NCBI GenBank assembly: GCA_947579605.1
Contig: OX388307.1
Location: 21,491,237-21,555,236, forward strand
Source of the DNA: Athripsodes cinereus
Taxonomy: Eukaryota; Arthropoda; Insecta; Trichoptera; Leptoceridae
DNA: 64,000 bases
Direction: 5' to 3'
Part shown: positions 13,416 to 25,825 of the stretch, piece after piece
Layout of the letters: the number at the start of each line of letters is the position of its first letter
Position numbering within the stretch: position 1 is the first letter of the stretch
Made by a program: the position numbers and the translations under genes
The notes under the pieces: model-generated
Databases searched by the model: none
What the model saw: only the letters and a program-made list of their open reading frames with translations
Told to the model about the DNA's origin: nothing

Positions 13416-13937
13416 AAAATAGGAAAGAGCTATCTAAGAAATCTTGTACGTAATAACTGTGTCACTGTTGTCCAATTACTCTTATATCATAAACATAGGA
13501 AGTACTGTAAAATGGATATTCCGGGCAATAAGGAACCTTATAAAATATCCTATAAAATGAAATTGAAATTTGACCAGAAATAGTTGTGCGAAAAAGCTGG
13601 CTATTATACATCAATATATTGTACAAATAGCAAATGAAATTGAGAGTATTTAGGTACCTATTTTTTTTACTTTCGAAAAAAGGAAAGAACCATCTCATTC
13701 TGAGAAATCTTGTACGTACCACCTGTCACTGTTGTCCAACTACTCAATATCTTATATCATAAACATAGGAAGTACTGTAAAATGGGTATTCCGGGCAATA
13801 AGGAACCTTATAAAATGTCCTATAAAATGAAATTGAAATTTGACCAGAAATGTTTGTGCGAAAAAGCTGGCTACATCAATATATTGTAAAAATAGCAAAT
13901 GAAATTGAAAGTATTTACCTATTTTTTTTACTTTCAC
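13416..13937. repeat. Tandem duplication, two ~265-bp units
   Basis: Units 13416-13679 and 13680-13937 share long blocks such as 'ataaacataggaagtactgt', 'attccgggcaataaggaacc' and 'gaccagaaat'. The offset drifts from 264 to 270 bp through small indels. Minus-strand open frames here simply follow the repeat. Confidence 0.85.
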
Positions 13938-13939
13938 TT

Positions 13940-14985
13940 ACGCCGTGAAGAGTTATAAAAATACTTCATAATAATTATGTTACCTACATTTTATTTGAAC
14001 GAGGGCATATATTATCCATAAAAAGTTACTGCCTGTAGAAATATAAGTCTTAAATCCGTTTTCTAAACATGTTTCCAATTACTGTACTATTGACCCTATA
14101 TACACACTTCTACATAATATTGTAGATGGATCATAATTCATTCAAATTTCAAAATCTTAATTAGATTCTAAATTAATATATCTCGTTACCATTCAGAATC
14201 CTCTGGGAAACAAACGAATGATTTGGGTAAATTTTTATGTAGGTAATCCCAAGAAAGGTCAATCTAATGAAATTATTCTATTTATGGAATATTATGGCAT
14301 TATCTACCTACACCTAAATTATAAGTTATTCCGTATGATGTAGGTATATTATTGCTAACCAAACAATTTACATATGTTTAGAAAATAATAACATATAGAC
14401 TATTTATAGCGTTCTCAAGTACACTCGATCCTTTCGTTTACCCTGCATAAGAACCCGCATGATTAATGATGATATTTGTATTATATTTCTTTTTTACTTT
14501 CTTACTATTCATTACTTACGACATTTTCAGTTGACCGTTTACATGTATCATAATAATAATATTATGATTTGTTAAATATTTAAACGTCGTCTATGCGACG
14601 CAAAATTGTTCAAAAATTCAAGATAGGTGACAATCTTCTTTGGTATACATAATACAATTTTTGTGATAAACTCTATACAATTCGTATGAATGAAAGTAAA
14701 TTTAAATGATATGTTGCGTACACTGAACTTATGACTTTGATTTTAGGATCTTAAGAATCTGTTTTGACATTCGCTATACGTGCGTTTGGTAAGACGTGAA
14801 TGATTTATTACACAAATTCATATGAATAACCTGGTGTAGTCCGACTTTTTAAAATCGTACAGAATTAGTTTTTTACTTTTTTTACATGAATTCACAATGA
14901 ATGGGTGAAAATAAATTACTTACAGTCAGTTATCAAAACATCTTAAATACGAATCTTAATGACATATGTATGTGAATGCAAATCA
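13940..14985. other. No feature recognised
   Basis: AT-rich, no supported feature. Confidence 0.4.
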
Positions 14986-15019
14986 TCTCAATACTGTGAC
15001 TTGACAAGATGTTGGTGAA

Positions 15020-15175
15020 AAAAAAACAACACGCTCGCTACCAACCTGTGTATAAACCAATGTGTTCATGCAACGTGATACACGAAAAACTAATATGGAG
15101 TAAGTCAGAAACGGAAAGATTCGAACCTCGGGTCTTTCGATATAAAGTTCCAGGCTCCGCCATAAATCAAAACCA
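15020..15175 (-). mobile_element. tRNA-derived SINE, degraded
   Basis: Minus strand: 'tatggcggagcctggaactt' then 'cccgaggttcgaatctttcc', a box A/box B pair at tRNA spacing; body differs from the 25.6-kb family. Confidence 0.5.
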
Positions 15176-15194
15176 ACTATCGCATTAACTTTTA

Positions 15195-15312
15195 ATTTTA
15201 TTTTTCGTCGTAATTGAATACAAGTTATATAATTTTACAAAACAATAAGAATACAAATTTACAGTTCAATGTACAGAGTTAATCGCTATATTGTAATATC
15301 TTTCGACTGCTT
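15195..15312 (-). mobile_element. Jockey-type LINE 3' UTR fragment
   Basis: Minus strand 'cgaaagatattacaatatag' and 'cgattaactctgtacattga' align to the family; diverged. Confidence 0.5.
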
Positions 15313-15314
15313 CA

Positions 15315-16650
15315 AATTAAACGACTCGCGTACCTACAATTTTATTATTCTTCTAAGAGCTATTCTAGGGTGCCTGTACAGAGTAGGTACTGCGTATATA
15401 TAGCATAATAATAATAATATACTGAATTCACTATATTCTCTTATTAAAATGTGAGACTTCATCTCCCTGCTAATTATTAATATAGTTCGTGTGTCAACGT
15501 AAACTTCATAATATTTATAGGTATTATCTTCTACGCAATCAGCACGTACAGAGACTAAATACATTCGAATCAAAACACCTCTCGCAACGTTATTTTCCAA
15601 CGAAGAAGTGTATAGCATAATGTGTAATAATAACTTGTGCTTCGAAGATAGTAATTAAAAGTATTGTCTTCAATGAAGCAATTGTGTTTCTCAAAGAAAA
15701 AATAAGACAAAATAGGCGCACGACATCAGAATGTCGATTAGAATCTATACGAGAATCTGTTGAAACCCAAAGATATTGAATTCTATAAAATACAGTCAAT
15801 TTTCGTTGACATGGCTGATTTGTTAATAATTTTTCTTTACTCAATATACCTTGAGGTCGATTTCTGGATACGAATTTTATTCTGAAAATTTAATTAGTTG
15901 ATGATATGATACTATAATGTTGGACATTCAATCGAAATATTTGGGAATCTAATACTCCTGCAATCGTTCTACTCGACATTCATAACAAAACCAAATTACC
16001 TACTTGCTTTGGATGTATTTGGGAGTTTACCAAATGCTCTTTTTAATGCGTAAGATGTTTTTCGTGATAAATGAGATAAAAAGTGTTTATCGTTTTATAT
16101 TATACACTATTATTAAATTCAACATAATATTTATGTAGGTGCTTGTACTAACTATGAACTTCTGAAACACAATTTTACAAGTCTTTGAAATTTGTACATT
16201 TGACGCCTTTTCAATTGATTACAAACAAATAGCCAAGTTTTATTGTTATTGCAGGTAAGACACAACACATATAATTGCAGCGCTAACATTGGAAATAAGC
16301 ATACATATGTTTATGTTTAACATTACGTAATACAATGGGCAATTGTTTGGGCCTTGTGTAGATAGTTTTTCATGATGCTAGTAGTAAGAGAACAAACAAT
16401 GGTTATGAAACCTGACTCATGTGGGAAAACAATAATATTATACCTACATATACGTGTGGTTGGTATTCTGCGCGTTTCCTGTGTTAGGTATTACTAAATA
16501 AAACAATTTATTAAATATTCAATGAAAGAACTTCATTCAAAAACATTACCTATGCAGCGTTATCATGTTGAACTTTGCACACTAAGTAATTATAATCGTA
16601 TAAAAAATTATATAAGATGTTCTAATTGACATTATAAAAAAATACAACAA
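15315..16650. other. No feature recognised
   Basis: AT-rich; minus frames at 15334-15618 and 15590-15844 are unrecognised and lack splice or domain support. Confidence 0.35.
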
Positions 16651-16654
16651 CAAA

Positions 16655-16795
16655 AAATTAGCGGTTTGCCACCCATCCTGAATGTCATATTTGTTGAAAC
16701 AAAGAGGGCAACTTGTGAGTTTAATATACGTAGCTGATCTTCTGACTACCTCACTTGTGACACGGCGTGAGGGTATAGTATAGTATAGTAGAATA
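16655..16795 (+). repeat. Dispersed module copy (GGTTTGCCAC...TATAGTA)
   Basis: Starts 'cggtttgccacccatcctga', passes 'gaaacaaagagggcaact', ends 'ctacctcacttgtgacacgg' and '(tatag)n'. One of about eleven copies in the window. Confidence 0.6.
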
Positions 16796-17292
16796 GTATT
16801 CCTTGTATCACATGTTCTTAAGAAATTGTTGTATTTTGAGCATACAGAACAGATAAACATGTATGGAAAATTATAACTAAATACGTGATGAAAGCAAAGA
16901 ACGCAATATTCAAGAACAATAGTTTAAAATCTGGGCCCTCTCTTCCATTTTAAAAAGGCAACATTGCCTATACCTACTAATAAACCGGTATGTACGTAAA
17001 CCTAGTGGTCCTTATTGGATCATATCTTTATTTATTATTTAACATACATTAAATTTGTGTACTTTCTATAAAAGTTGATAATTATAAGATTAAATAAATT
17101 AATAAGAAGAGATTTTAATAAAAAAAAGATAATTAAAAAGACTGGATTAAATTATGGAACTTTGTAATTAAACGTCTAAAGACATTTTCTTTAATCCATG
17201 AACAAATTAGAGATAATTTTATCTTAAATAAAAGTGAGCATTAAAGTGAACTTACAAAATAAAATGTAAGTATTGTAGAAAGTTATCGAGTA

Positions 17293-17345
17293 ATAATGGA
17301 TGAGATATTAATTACGGAAAACCCATAATCAATATCTCATCCATT
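17293..17345. repeat. Short inverted repeat / hairpin
   Basis: 'aatggatgagatatt' and 'aatatctcatccatt' are perfectly complementary arms separated by about 22 bp. Confidence 0.6.
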
Positions 17346-17939
17346 ACCACCCAAGTAGGTACAAACTGAGGTCAATTAATACGAACACGAGTAAATAAAT
17401 TAGTATCTTATGTACTCTCATTATCGAATGAAATATAACTTTTTTACATTTAATTAATGCAACCTTAATAATAATAATAATAATAAATATATTTATTTCC
17501 AAAGTAAACAATACAATATTATTTTCAATAAACAATTAAAAAAAACAATCATAATAATATTCTACCTCCCTATTAGAGACATCTCGTGTATAGGGAGGGA
17601 GTATATACCAATTTAAACACACCAATTAAACATTATATACTTTTTTAATGAATTATTATAATAAATATTCAAATCTTCTTATATGCAATTCATTTTTATT
17701 TCAGTAAATGATACATTCACATATGACAATAAACCTTTATGTACATAAAATAAAATAAAACATGTACTTTTATAAAGTACTAAAAACGTGATTACAAGGT
17801 GAAAGATAATGTTAAAGGTTGTTACTCTATTAAATATTCACAACATTGTGATAGAAGGAGAACTAGTTAAACAACAAAACGATTCAGATAAAATATAGAA
17901 AAATCGGTATAAGAATGGGAAAAACGATGAAATACGACA

Positions 17940-18000
17940 CCCATCCTGAAGACTAGTAGACTAATAGTCTGCTGGCTACCCCATTGTGTTATAAATGAAT
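17940..18000 (+). repeat. Dispersed module copy, partial
   Basis: 'acccatcctga' and 'gtctgctggctaccccattg' match the module; the middle and tail are reduced. Confidence 0.5.
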
Positions 18001-19750
18001 ATAACAATGACCAGAATATATTAAAAATAAACAATGCAAGACGTAAATTCATATTACGATGGACTTCCACTAATAGTAATCTATGAATCAGTTAAATTAT
18101 ACAACGATAAAATATTGCTTTAGATATCAAAATATGCGAACGTGCTATCGGTTAGAAAATAAACCTGAAATTAATTTCGTTTGTAAACCGATGGTTTGAG
18201 GTTGTTTGACAAATAATTTTGACATTTTATAGTTTCAAACGAACAAAGAACCTTTTCCATATTCCTTCCCATTTTGAGATGGGATCACAAGATTTTCACT
18301 TACTTTCAATTTTCTAACACTAAAAATATTATCAAAGACTTTTTTTAGGTAAGTATATTTTATTTACCTCTTTGAAATAGGTTTTTAACTCTACCCAAGC
18401 AAAATTTTAAGGTAAATTTGATTTTATAAAAAAGACTACATTGAAGATCCTTACCATTTTCCCAGAACTCTCTTAACATTTAGACTTGAATTTTTTTCAA
18501 AGGATGTCCAGATTTATTTCTTGTTTTATTTCATAGAGAAAAAAAGGCGAATGAATTAGTTTCAGAGCTTTGTTTTTTATGTAACAGATTTACAAAGAGT
18601 TTGTCAACATAATTTAGGTATTATCGTTGTCTGACATAAATAAGATTACACTAGGTATAAACTTCATCACCAGGATGATCGAGTTTAGATAACATTATGT
18701 TGAGTACGTTCGAGGATAAAACTACAGATGGCCTTCAATTACTGAAACATAAGTATGTTTGACCTCTGTGCCTACTTCCGAAAAAACTTGATGGCCAAGA
18801 TCAATTTAGTTGTATATAACTTCCTTATATAGTTTATAAACTTTTGTGTCTGAATTCGAAATTCCCCGTTTAACGTTGCGTCCCTATCTTCGCACGTACA
18901 AAAATTAAATTCAACAAAGTGAAACATACTAGGATAAAGATCTTTTATTTCGGTAGAGATATTTTTTTCACATAGTAACAAGCCAAGATCCTCCCCCGCA
19001 AATGTGAAAACAAACACCAGGAAAAGCTTTTCTTTTAGTTTTCAGCGCCAATACCAAGAATTTCATAAGTTAATATGTTACAAAAAGCACACAACTCATA
19101 CTTGATACGAAAAATTCTGAAAACTTATTTTCAAACATTAACAGACTGTATTTAGTACATAACACGTCTAAGTTACAAGTTTAAATGTTTGGGGAATATA
19201 ATATGTAATCGAAAAAAACATTCCAGGATAAATGAACCTGGAGGGATTATTATTTGTAAAGAATTAATTAATTTTTACATTAAATGGTGGTCAGCAATGG
19301 ACATTTTCGTAATTAAAAAGATATTATTTTTTTTAATAAATATGTTTTGCTTTCATATTGAGTGCTTAGATAGTGGTCAGTAATTTTGCAGTACAGTACG
19401 GGACCCGTAGTCAAAACACATTTTAGCGTTACGTTTTCGTTCGAATATAGATGACGTTGCGAGAAAGTGTCAAATTTCGTAGCTACTTGTGTATTTTGGA
19501 TTGCTAGGAAAACATAATAAACATTACTTGGGGTCCTCGGTACAGTATAGGTCTCCTACTTTCTCTGTAAGTTTTCGAATCTCCAGTAAAAGGCAGGTAT
19601 TTGGGAAGCATCATGTCTAAAGACATTTTAGCACCTTCAGTTTCGCAATAAGATATGCCAGCCATCCCGAACATTTCAATTTAACTTTTCTTTTTTTTAC
19701 TTAATATTATATAGAAATAGAAATTCTTTTATTGCGCATAAATACAATAA
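18001..19750. other. No gene established; one coherent minus frame
   Basis: A minus frame from about 19050 to 18772 (80-90 codons, includes GEDLGLLLCEKNISTEIKDL) has less AT-noise composition than its neighbours, but no Met start, domain or strong splice site. The rest is AT-rich. Confidence 0.25.
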
Positions 19751-19754
19751 TATT

Positions 19755-19898
19755 TGGGTTAGTTGGAAGAGATCGCGCCTTTGCGATAAACTCGCCCTCT
19801 GTATATTGATTGTATTTAATTTGAATGTATACCTTTTATGTAATTGTTTTTTTATCAATGTACAGTAAAGAATGAATAAATAAATAAATAAATAAATA
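19755..19898 (+). mobile_element. Jockey-type LINE 3' UTR, best-preserved copy
   Basis: 'gggttagttggaagagatcg', 'gcgataaactcgccctctgt', then 'caatgtacagtaaagaatg' and an (aata)n tail. This is the reference copy for this family in the window; 5'-truncated with no ORF left. Confidence 0.75.
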
Positions 19899-20054
19899 CA
19901 AAATATCAACATACATTTTTTCTTAACATGGTTACAATTAAGTTGCAGCAGCCTCACTAGGTTAACCTGTATCGAGGCGTGCTGCGAATAAAAATATACA
20001 CACCTTATTACTAAAAAAACACATTTATTACATATTTGACCCTCAAAATTGAGC

Positions 20055-20150
20055 AGTTTGCACGGAGAAGACGCCTAGCATGCTTATGATAAGCAGTTGG
20101 CACGCTGGCTACCCCACTAGTGAGTGATGCCGTCATGGTATATATGTGTT
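20055..20150 (+). repeat. Dispersed module copy
   Basis: 'tttgcacggagaagacgcct' ... 'cgctggctaccccactagtg' ... 'gccgtcatggtata'. Confidence 0.6.
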
Positions 20151-20830
20151 TTCTTACATATATATGTAAATATTATTTAAACATGGAGTTAGAAAATAAA
20201 AGTCAACTTCAGTAATCAAATCTGCCAGCCTCATGAAACAAGCATGTTGCTTGCAATAGGGATAGGATGAATTAAGGTCTATTTCAAACCCGATTCTTTT
20301 TTGTTTTTAATGTGAATTTGTTGACATGATACAACACGAGATTGATTGTGATTTGCATTTCCAATGCAATGCAGTAAATGATGTTTGAATACAGACGGAT
20401 TATTTGTGTTGCCTGTTTACTTAAACACCAAGTATCCGTCTACTGAGTACGTCCTATCGCATAATGATATATAGATAAACGGAATGTTCTCGATTAAATC
20501 ATTATTGATATTACCGTCACACATCCACCACACCACACCATACATCCAAGCAACCGATGGAAGTTTTATACATTCTATCTACTATTAGGAATACAAAACA
20601 GAGTAAACATTCGTCACTATAAATATCTACATAATTATGTATTTATCCGTCGAGTGTGAATTCTACAAAATATACTGATAGCATGGTGGAATAAAATAAG
20701 CACATAATTAAACCAAATGGCTGTATTCACCAGTGTCCTAAAACCTAAGCAATATTTATGACAGTACAAAATAAAATACTTTCTATACTTCACAGTATAT
20801 TCAGAAAACAGGCCAGCAAACCAACTGAAA

Positions 20831-20875
20831 TAAATAGAAATTAAGACATTTATGATGAGTGGCAAGCATGCCTCT
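20831..20875 (-). repeat. Dispersed module 5' fragment
   Basis: Minus strand 'cttgccactcatcataaatg' matches the start of the module only. Confidence 0.4.
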
Positions 20876-21345
20876 CAATTGAATATCTACTGTGAATTAT
20901 AAAATTTCTTCGTGTCAATAAACTGTATGTCTGTTTTAATTATTTTATTAAATTTCTAAATATCTTTCTAATTAAAGATATTTAAATTGTGATAAAGTTA
21001 CGAATAAAATTCAATATCATATATTTATTTATTTTCAATAGGTAGGGAGTTTTACAAAATAAATACCGATAAAATACAATGAACTTCTTATACACCTACA
21101 CTACATACATTACATCATAATATACATAGATGTAATAAATCTAATTAATCCGCAATTTTAATTAGGACCTTTATTTCATTAAGTCTACGTCTATTGTTAG
21201 CTTTTAAAAAAGTTTAATAAAGGTTGAGATTATAAACGATAAAATGGAAACTCGCTTAGGTATATTATATTAATTAAGTGTAAAAGCTAACAGATTGTCG
21301 GACAAAGAGAACCTGCAATAAAGCTATTAATAAACATGACAACAA

Positions 21346-21430
21346 AGGACACTCCTGCGAGGGTAGGAAGGAGGGCCTCTATGTACTTGTAGTGTGTCGC
21401 GCAGATGACTCTAGTTGATAATAATAATAG
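21346..21430 (+). mobile_element. RTE-like LINE 3' end, diverged
   Basis: 'ggaaggagggcctctatgta' ... 'cgcagatgactctagttgat' followed by (aat)n resembles the lepidopteran RTE 3' end 'ggaggcctatgtccagcag...gctgatgatg'. Confidence 0.4.
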
Positions 21431-23115
21431 TCCGCCAATATTCAAATATTGTTTAGATCATACATTATTCATCGATACAAAGGGGAGGAAGGCACTAACA
21501 AGGTGGGGAAATGAACCCAGACAAGGGTGACATTTGTAGTTAAAACACATTTCCTGTATAATCCCCATATAAGGTATTGTTCCTTTAAAACAATTTTCAC
21601 ATACATACATAAAATGTACGTGACTAACTTGCAAGTTTCAGGTCGGATACCAGTAAATACATAGATTCGCCGTAAGTTTCGAATTGTTCAGGATGACAAT
21701 TAAAAGGAATATAGGTACACTATGCAACATAGGTAAATATCCAGAGAAAATAATTATGTGAGATACATACTTTGATTGTATAGGTACCAATGAAATGATA
21801 CAATGTTATAAGCTATAAATGAAGTCATCTTGAAACCGAAACGCAACTATGTACTGCATATTCTGACAGAAAAGCAAAGACCCGACTTCTTTCTCAAACT
21901 AATCGCATAGCGTAAACTGAACGATATGATACAAACCTATAAAATGTATTATACCACGCCGATGCCGCGACTGGTACAGTATTATGTATTATTATTCTAT
22001 GGTTTCTAGGAGTAAAGATTTATAAACGTGGGTCAGTTTACAAAGTTATTATAAACATAGATTCCTGTGTGCTGTAAATATTGTAATTTTAGACCGTTAA
22101 TAACCTATTAATTTACGAACGGTCCCAGGGAGGCTATTTAAAGAGATTACAAAATACGCTTTTCTAGCCCAGTTAATAAATATCACAAACGAATAAAAGA
22201 GAAAGCATATCCTATATGTATATTCGAAAACTTAATGAAATTCGATACGTAAAATGACTTAATGTAGGTATTTCTGTTTATGCTGAAAACAAAAAAAGGG
22301 CTAAATTTATTAATAAAACTATTCAAACTCCCAAAAGTTGTACAACGAATTTAATTCCATATTTCAACATAAAGAACATTTCATCGGTGATATTAAAACA
22401 AAGTGGGCGAAATTATATCTAGGCCTCACAAATGAATTCAAAACGGATGAAATATCACGAACTTTCGAATAAAATCTTTGAAATGCCTCATTATAAAACT
22501 GCATAAGTATATGAATGTAGATTTTACTTTAAATAAATAAGAACCCATGAAATATAAATATGTTTATTGGATTGTCTCTGACAGTTAAAAACTAATTTTT
22601 AAAAAGTTACGTAACCAACTTTCTCCAAACTAGATTTTTTTTCGAATTATTATTCATGAAATGTTTCCCTTGTTACTGGAGTAGAACAAAATGATAATAC
22701 CAAAGATTCACCGGATTTTAAGGGACACATTTTGATTATGTAGAGTATGTGAGTTTGAAAAGGATGTTAAGTGAAACGCAAGTCAACAAGTCGCAATCGC
22801 AGCACACAAGAGTTCAACAGGTTATTGAAATGAAGAAGGATAAGACGGCAAAGGGACAGGATCGATTGAGAGAGAAGAGAAAACTAAATATTCAACGGAA
22901 ATAACCCGAAATAGTTGACAGAAACATTCTGTGATTGAATATTTTATACGTAATAGAACTCATAAACATACACCTTACATTTCAAATATCAGGTACGTTC
23001 TACCGGTGAATCAGATATTATGTCTTCTACTAAGACTAGTCATCGGCAGTAATCATTACATTGCACGCAAAAAATGAAATTTTTAAATTTTAAAGTTTTC
23101 GTTTAATTTTGGAAT
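21431..23115. other. No feature recognised
   Basis: AT-rich, no supported exon or repeat. Confidence 0.4.
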
Positions 23116-23117
23116 AA

Positions 23118-23185
23118 CTTCCTGACCCAACCAACACCGGACTCGATTAGGAAGGGGAAAGAAGATGTAGGTATGTATTTTGTTA
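23118..23185 (+). mobile_element. LINE 3' end (VLEAARYLWRK family), tail only
   Basis: 'ggaaggggaaagaagatgta' then 'ggtatgtat' matches the ends at 9.8 and 47.2 kb. Confidence 0.45.
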
Positions 23186-23250
23186 TTTTTTCTTTTAATC
23201 TCATTCGTTTTATTTAATTATAAACATTTTTCAACTCTGTTTAAGTTTAA

Positions 23251-23969
23251 AGGGCCCCTTTAGCAAAAACGATAAAACATTTAATTTTTAACAAGTTTGG
23301 TACACAAACTCTCAAAACTTGTTGACCCTACGAACATTTTGATTTGATAAAATATGAAAACAAATGTTAATTACCAATATCAAACTTTAACTTAAAAAAA
23401 ACTCGATTTTAGCTTCATAGTATTCGATTATAAAAAAGCATATTTCTAAAAATCGAATTCGGCGGTGTGTTTGGTACATAAATGCACGAGAACCCTACAA
23501 TTTTTCATAAATTTATTTTAATATTGAGAATATTTAGATAGTTATTACAATTATAGAACAAAAAATTCTATTTTTTTTTTTTGTTTTTTTCATGGATATT
23601 GACCGACTTAAAAAATTTTTTTTTGATAAAATTTCTCATATTTTGAAACCAAAAATCACCACATGAACTCAATTTTTTGTATTCTAAAAAAAGTTTGCTA
23701 AAATCTATAGTATTTATATGCTTGATTGGATGAATAAAAATATACTTTTTTTACAAATAATTTGTATTTTAATATAACAAAGAGTACCTAAATAAATCTC
23801 GTCAGTCTGCGATTTATTTATTTTTTAGTATAAAACTAATATTGGTAATAAATATTTGATTTTTTGTTTTATCAAATCAATATGTTCGCAAGGGTTAACA
23901 AGTTTTGGCAGTCTTTCTATCAAATTTGTTGAAAATAGAATATTTTACCGTTTTTGCTAAACGGGGCCC
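23251..23969. mobile_element. TTAA-flanked non-autonomous DNA transposon
   Basis: ~719 bp with ~130-bp imperfect terminal inverted repeats beginning GGGCCCC-TTTAGCAAAAACG and extending through 'acaagttt', 'gaacattttgatttgataaa'. TTAA lies at or within 1 bp of both ends (23247-23250; 23970-23973), as in piggyBac-type elements. The centre is T-rich with no transposase. Confidence 0.65.
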
Positions 23970-24115
23970 TTAACTCCGATGAATACAATATCAAAAAATA
24001 TATATTCATGCAAACTGTTTGTATGTATGTCAGAAATAAATCAATTTAAAATAAAAATGTCTTAATGATTTGTATTTAATTATCTAATAGGCGTAACTAA
24101 ATTATTTCGAATACT

Positions 24116-24223
24116 GGCCACAACCAACATTTCCAGCAAATGGAGAGGAAATGAAAGAGTTAGTTCTGCTCCCTAATGTTATAGTAGTGGATCTCTTCTC
24201 ACAAGGGATTTCTGTGAGTGTAT
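24116..24223. other. Coding-like island, strand uncertain
   Basis: Plus strand reads YWPQPTFPANGEEMKELVLL... up to S followed by GTGAGT; minus strand reads TEIPCEKRSTTITLGSRTNS... up to K then stop. Both are open and low in AT noise. No domain recognised; likely an uncharacterised transposon fragment, less likely an exon. Confidence 0.3.
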
Positions 24224-24239
24224 TTTATTTTAATTATAC

Positions 24240-24930
24240 AAACATACATGAGAGAGTAGAAGCTTAACCTGCCAATACCTGAAGATGTCAACCTGTACAC
24301 TACTACACTACAATTGGATAAATCTTCCGAGATAATGTTTACCTTTACATGTTCACCTCTATACCTAAATAGTAATTATTGTTGATTGAGAATGGGTCAG
24401 TACAATCAAACACAGTAGAATGGATTAACATATATCCTTTGTTTTGTCAAGTGTCTAGAGTAGATAAATAGAACCTTCTGCATATTTTGTCTTCCTCAAC
24501 AAATATTAGGAATATTAAGGTGCTAGAAATATTCTACAAACACCACTCACTGAAAATATTAGTTGAAGATGAAGTTTAATTTTTAATTGAATATTAAAAA
24601 GGGCATTTTTAGAATAATCCAGTTTTCGACCTATCTAGGACAAAAAGTAGATGTAAATAAGGCGTACATATCGCAGGGAAATGATGAAAATAGATACATA
24701 AAAATAGATACCTTATTCGTATTGAAAAAAAGAGGCAAGATTTATTATTGGTATCATAAGAATTACAGGATATGTGTAGAAGAAGCAAGCACAGAACACC
24801 ATGAGTAATTTGAGGAGGTTTTTTTTATTTTATAATTTCTTGCAAACATACAGTTATATCATAAATAACAACATACAGCCAAATCAACTACAATAATTAG
24901 AAAACCAGCAAAGATTATATGCAGCAGTTG
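24240..24930. other. No feature recognised
   Basis: Contains a 73-codon plus frame (24587-24808) without recognisable features. Confidence 0.35.
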
Positions 24931-24935
24931 ATAGG

Positions 24936-25056
24936 CTACTATTACACGGAATATCCCATAAATGGGGTAGCCAGCAGACAATCAGCATTTAACAAACATG
25001 CAAGCCGACCTCTCCGTGCTAACAAGAAATTAAAACATTCAGGATAAGTGGCAAAC
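24936..25056 (-). repeat. Dispersed module, full-length copy
   Basis: Minus strand: 'ggtttgccacttatcctgaa', 'ttagcacggagaggtcggct', 'tgcatgtttgttaaatgc', 'ctggctaccccatttatggg'. The most complete copy. Confidence 0.65.
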
Positions 25057-25600
25057 CTTATCCCTGAATTTAAGATGTAAAATGCATTTATTTTTTCCCA
25101 AGACCTGTTTTTAGAGTACACTCGAAAACTTACGAAAATGAGTGAAAGATTTATTTTCTTGACGTGTGCTCCACGGAAAAATTGGTAAATACAAGATTAA
25201 TAAGTAAACGATAGTCAAGTTTTAAAATAATCCATTTCATGCCTACACATATATAATTATTTTTATTATTACCAAATATATTCAAACATAATGTACACAG
25301 AAAAATATTATGAATGCGGAAAATATGTTTTTTACTAGAGAGCAAAATAGATTCAAGGCTGGGATGAAAGATGTTTATTTTGTTATTATTTATAAATCCA
25401 AAAATTAATGTTTTATTAACTGCAATATACGATGTGAGCGTTTAACATGTTTTTCATATACACACAGAAAAAGTCAAATAAAATCTAGACAAGGAAAGAC
25501 CGCTGATATAAAGAAAAAGTCAGATTGAAGATTTAATCAATCAGATATAAAGTAAACACTAGTAAAATTAATGAAATATGCTAAATAATATATTATTTAA

Positions 25601-25825
25601 CGACTGGTGTGGCGCGGAGGCTAACGCACTTGCCTTTGAGTCACAAGGTCCCTGGTTCGATTCCCGGCCAGGGCAAAATGAAGAATGACCTTTTTCACAT
25701 TGTCCTGGGTCTGGGTGTTACATGTATATGTGTTTAGTACATTGTATATGTGTATCGTCGTTTTAGTACCCATAATACAAGATTCAAATCTTAGTTTGGG
25801 ACTGTGTGAATTGTCTATACATGTT
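25601..25825 (+). mobile_element. tRNA-derived SINE
   Basis: Box A region 'tggtgtggcgcggaggctaa', box B 'ggttcgattcccgg', then 'gacctttttcacattgtcct', 'gtttgggactgtgtgaattg'. Same family as 46402 and 11675(-). The paired promoter boxes but long non-tRNA body make this a SINE, not a tRNA gene. Confidence 0.8.

Noticed and set aside
13462..13937. Two similar minus open frames suggesting a duplicated small gene
   Set aside because: Similarity is explained by the tandem DNA duplication; the frames start and stop at different relative points and are Tyr/Phe/Ile-rich.
25601..25680. Possible tRNA gene (box A and box B)
   Set aside because: The acceptor stem does not pair, a long non-tRNA body follows, and two further copies exist at 46.4 and 11.7 kb: a SINE family.
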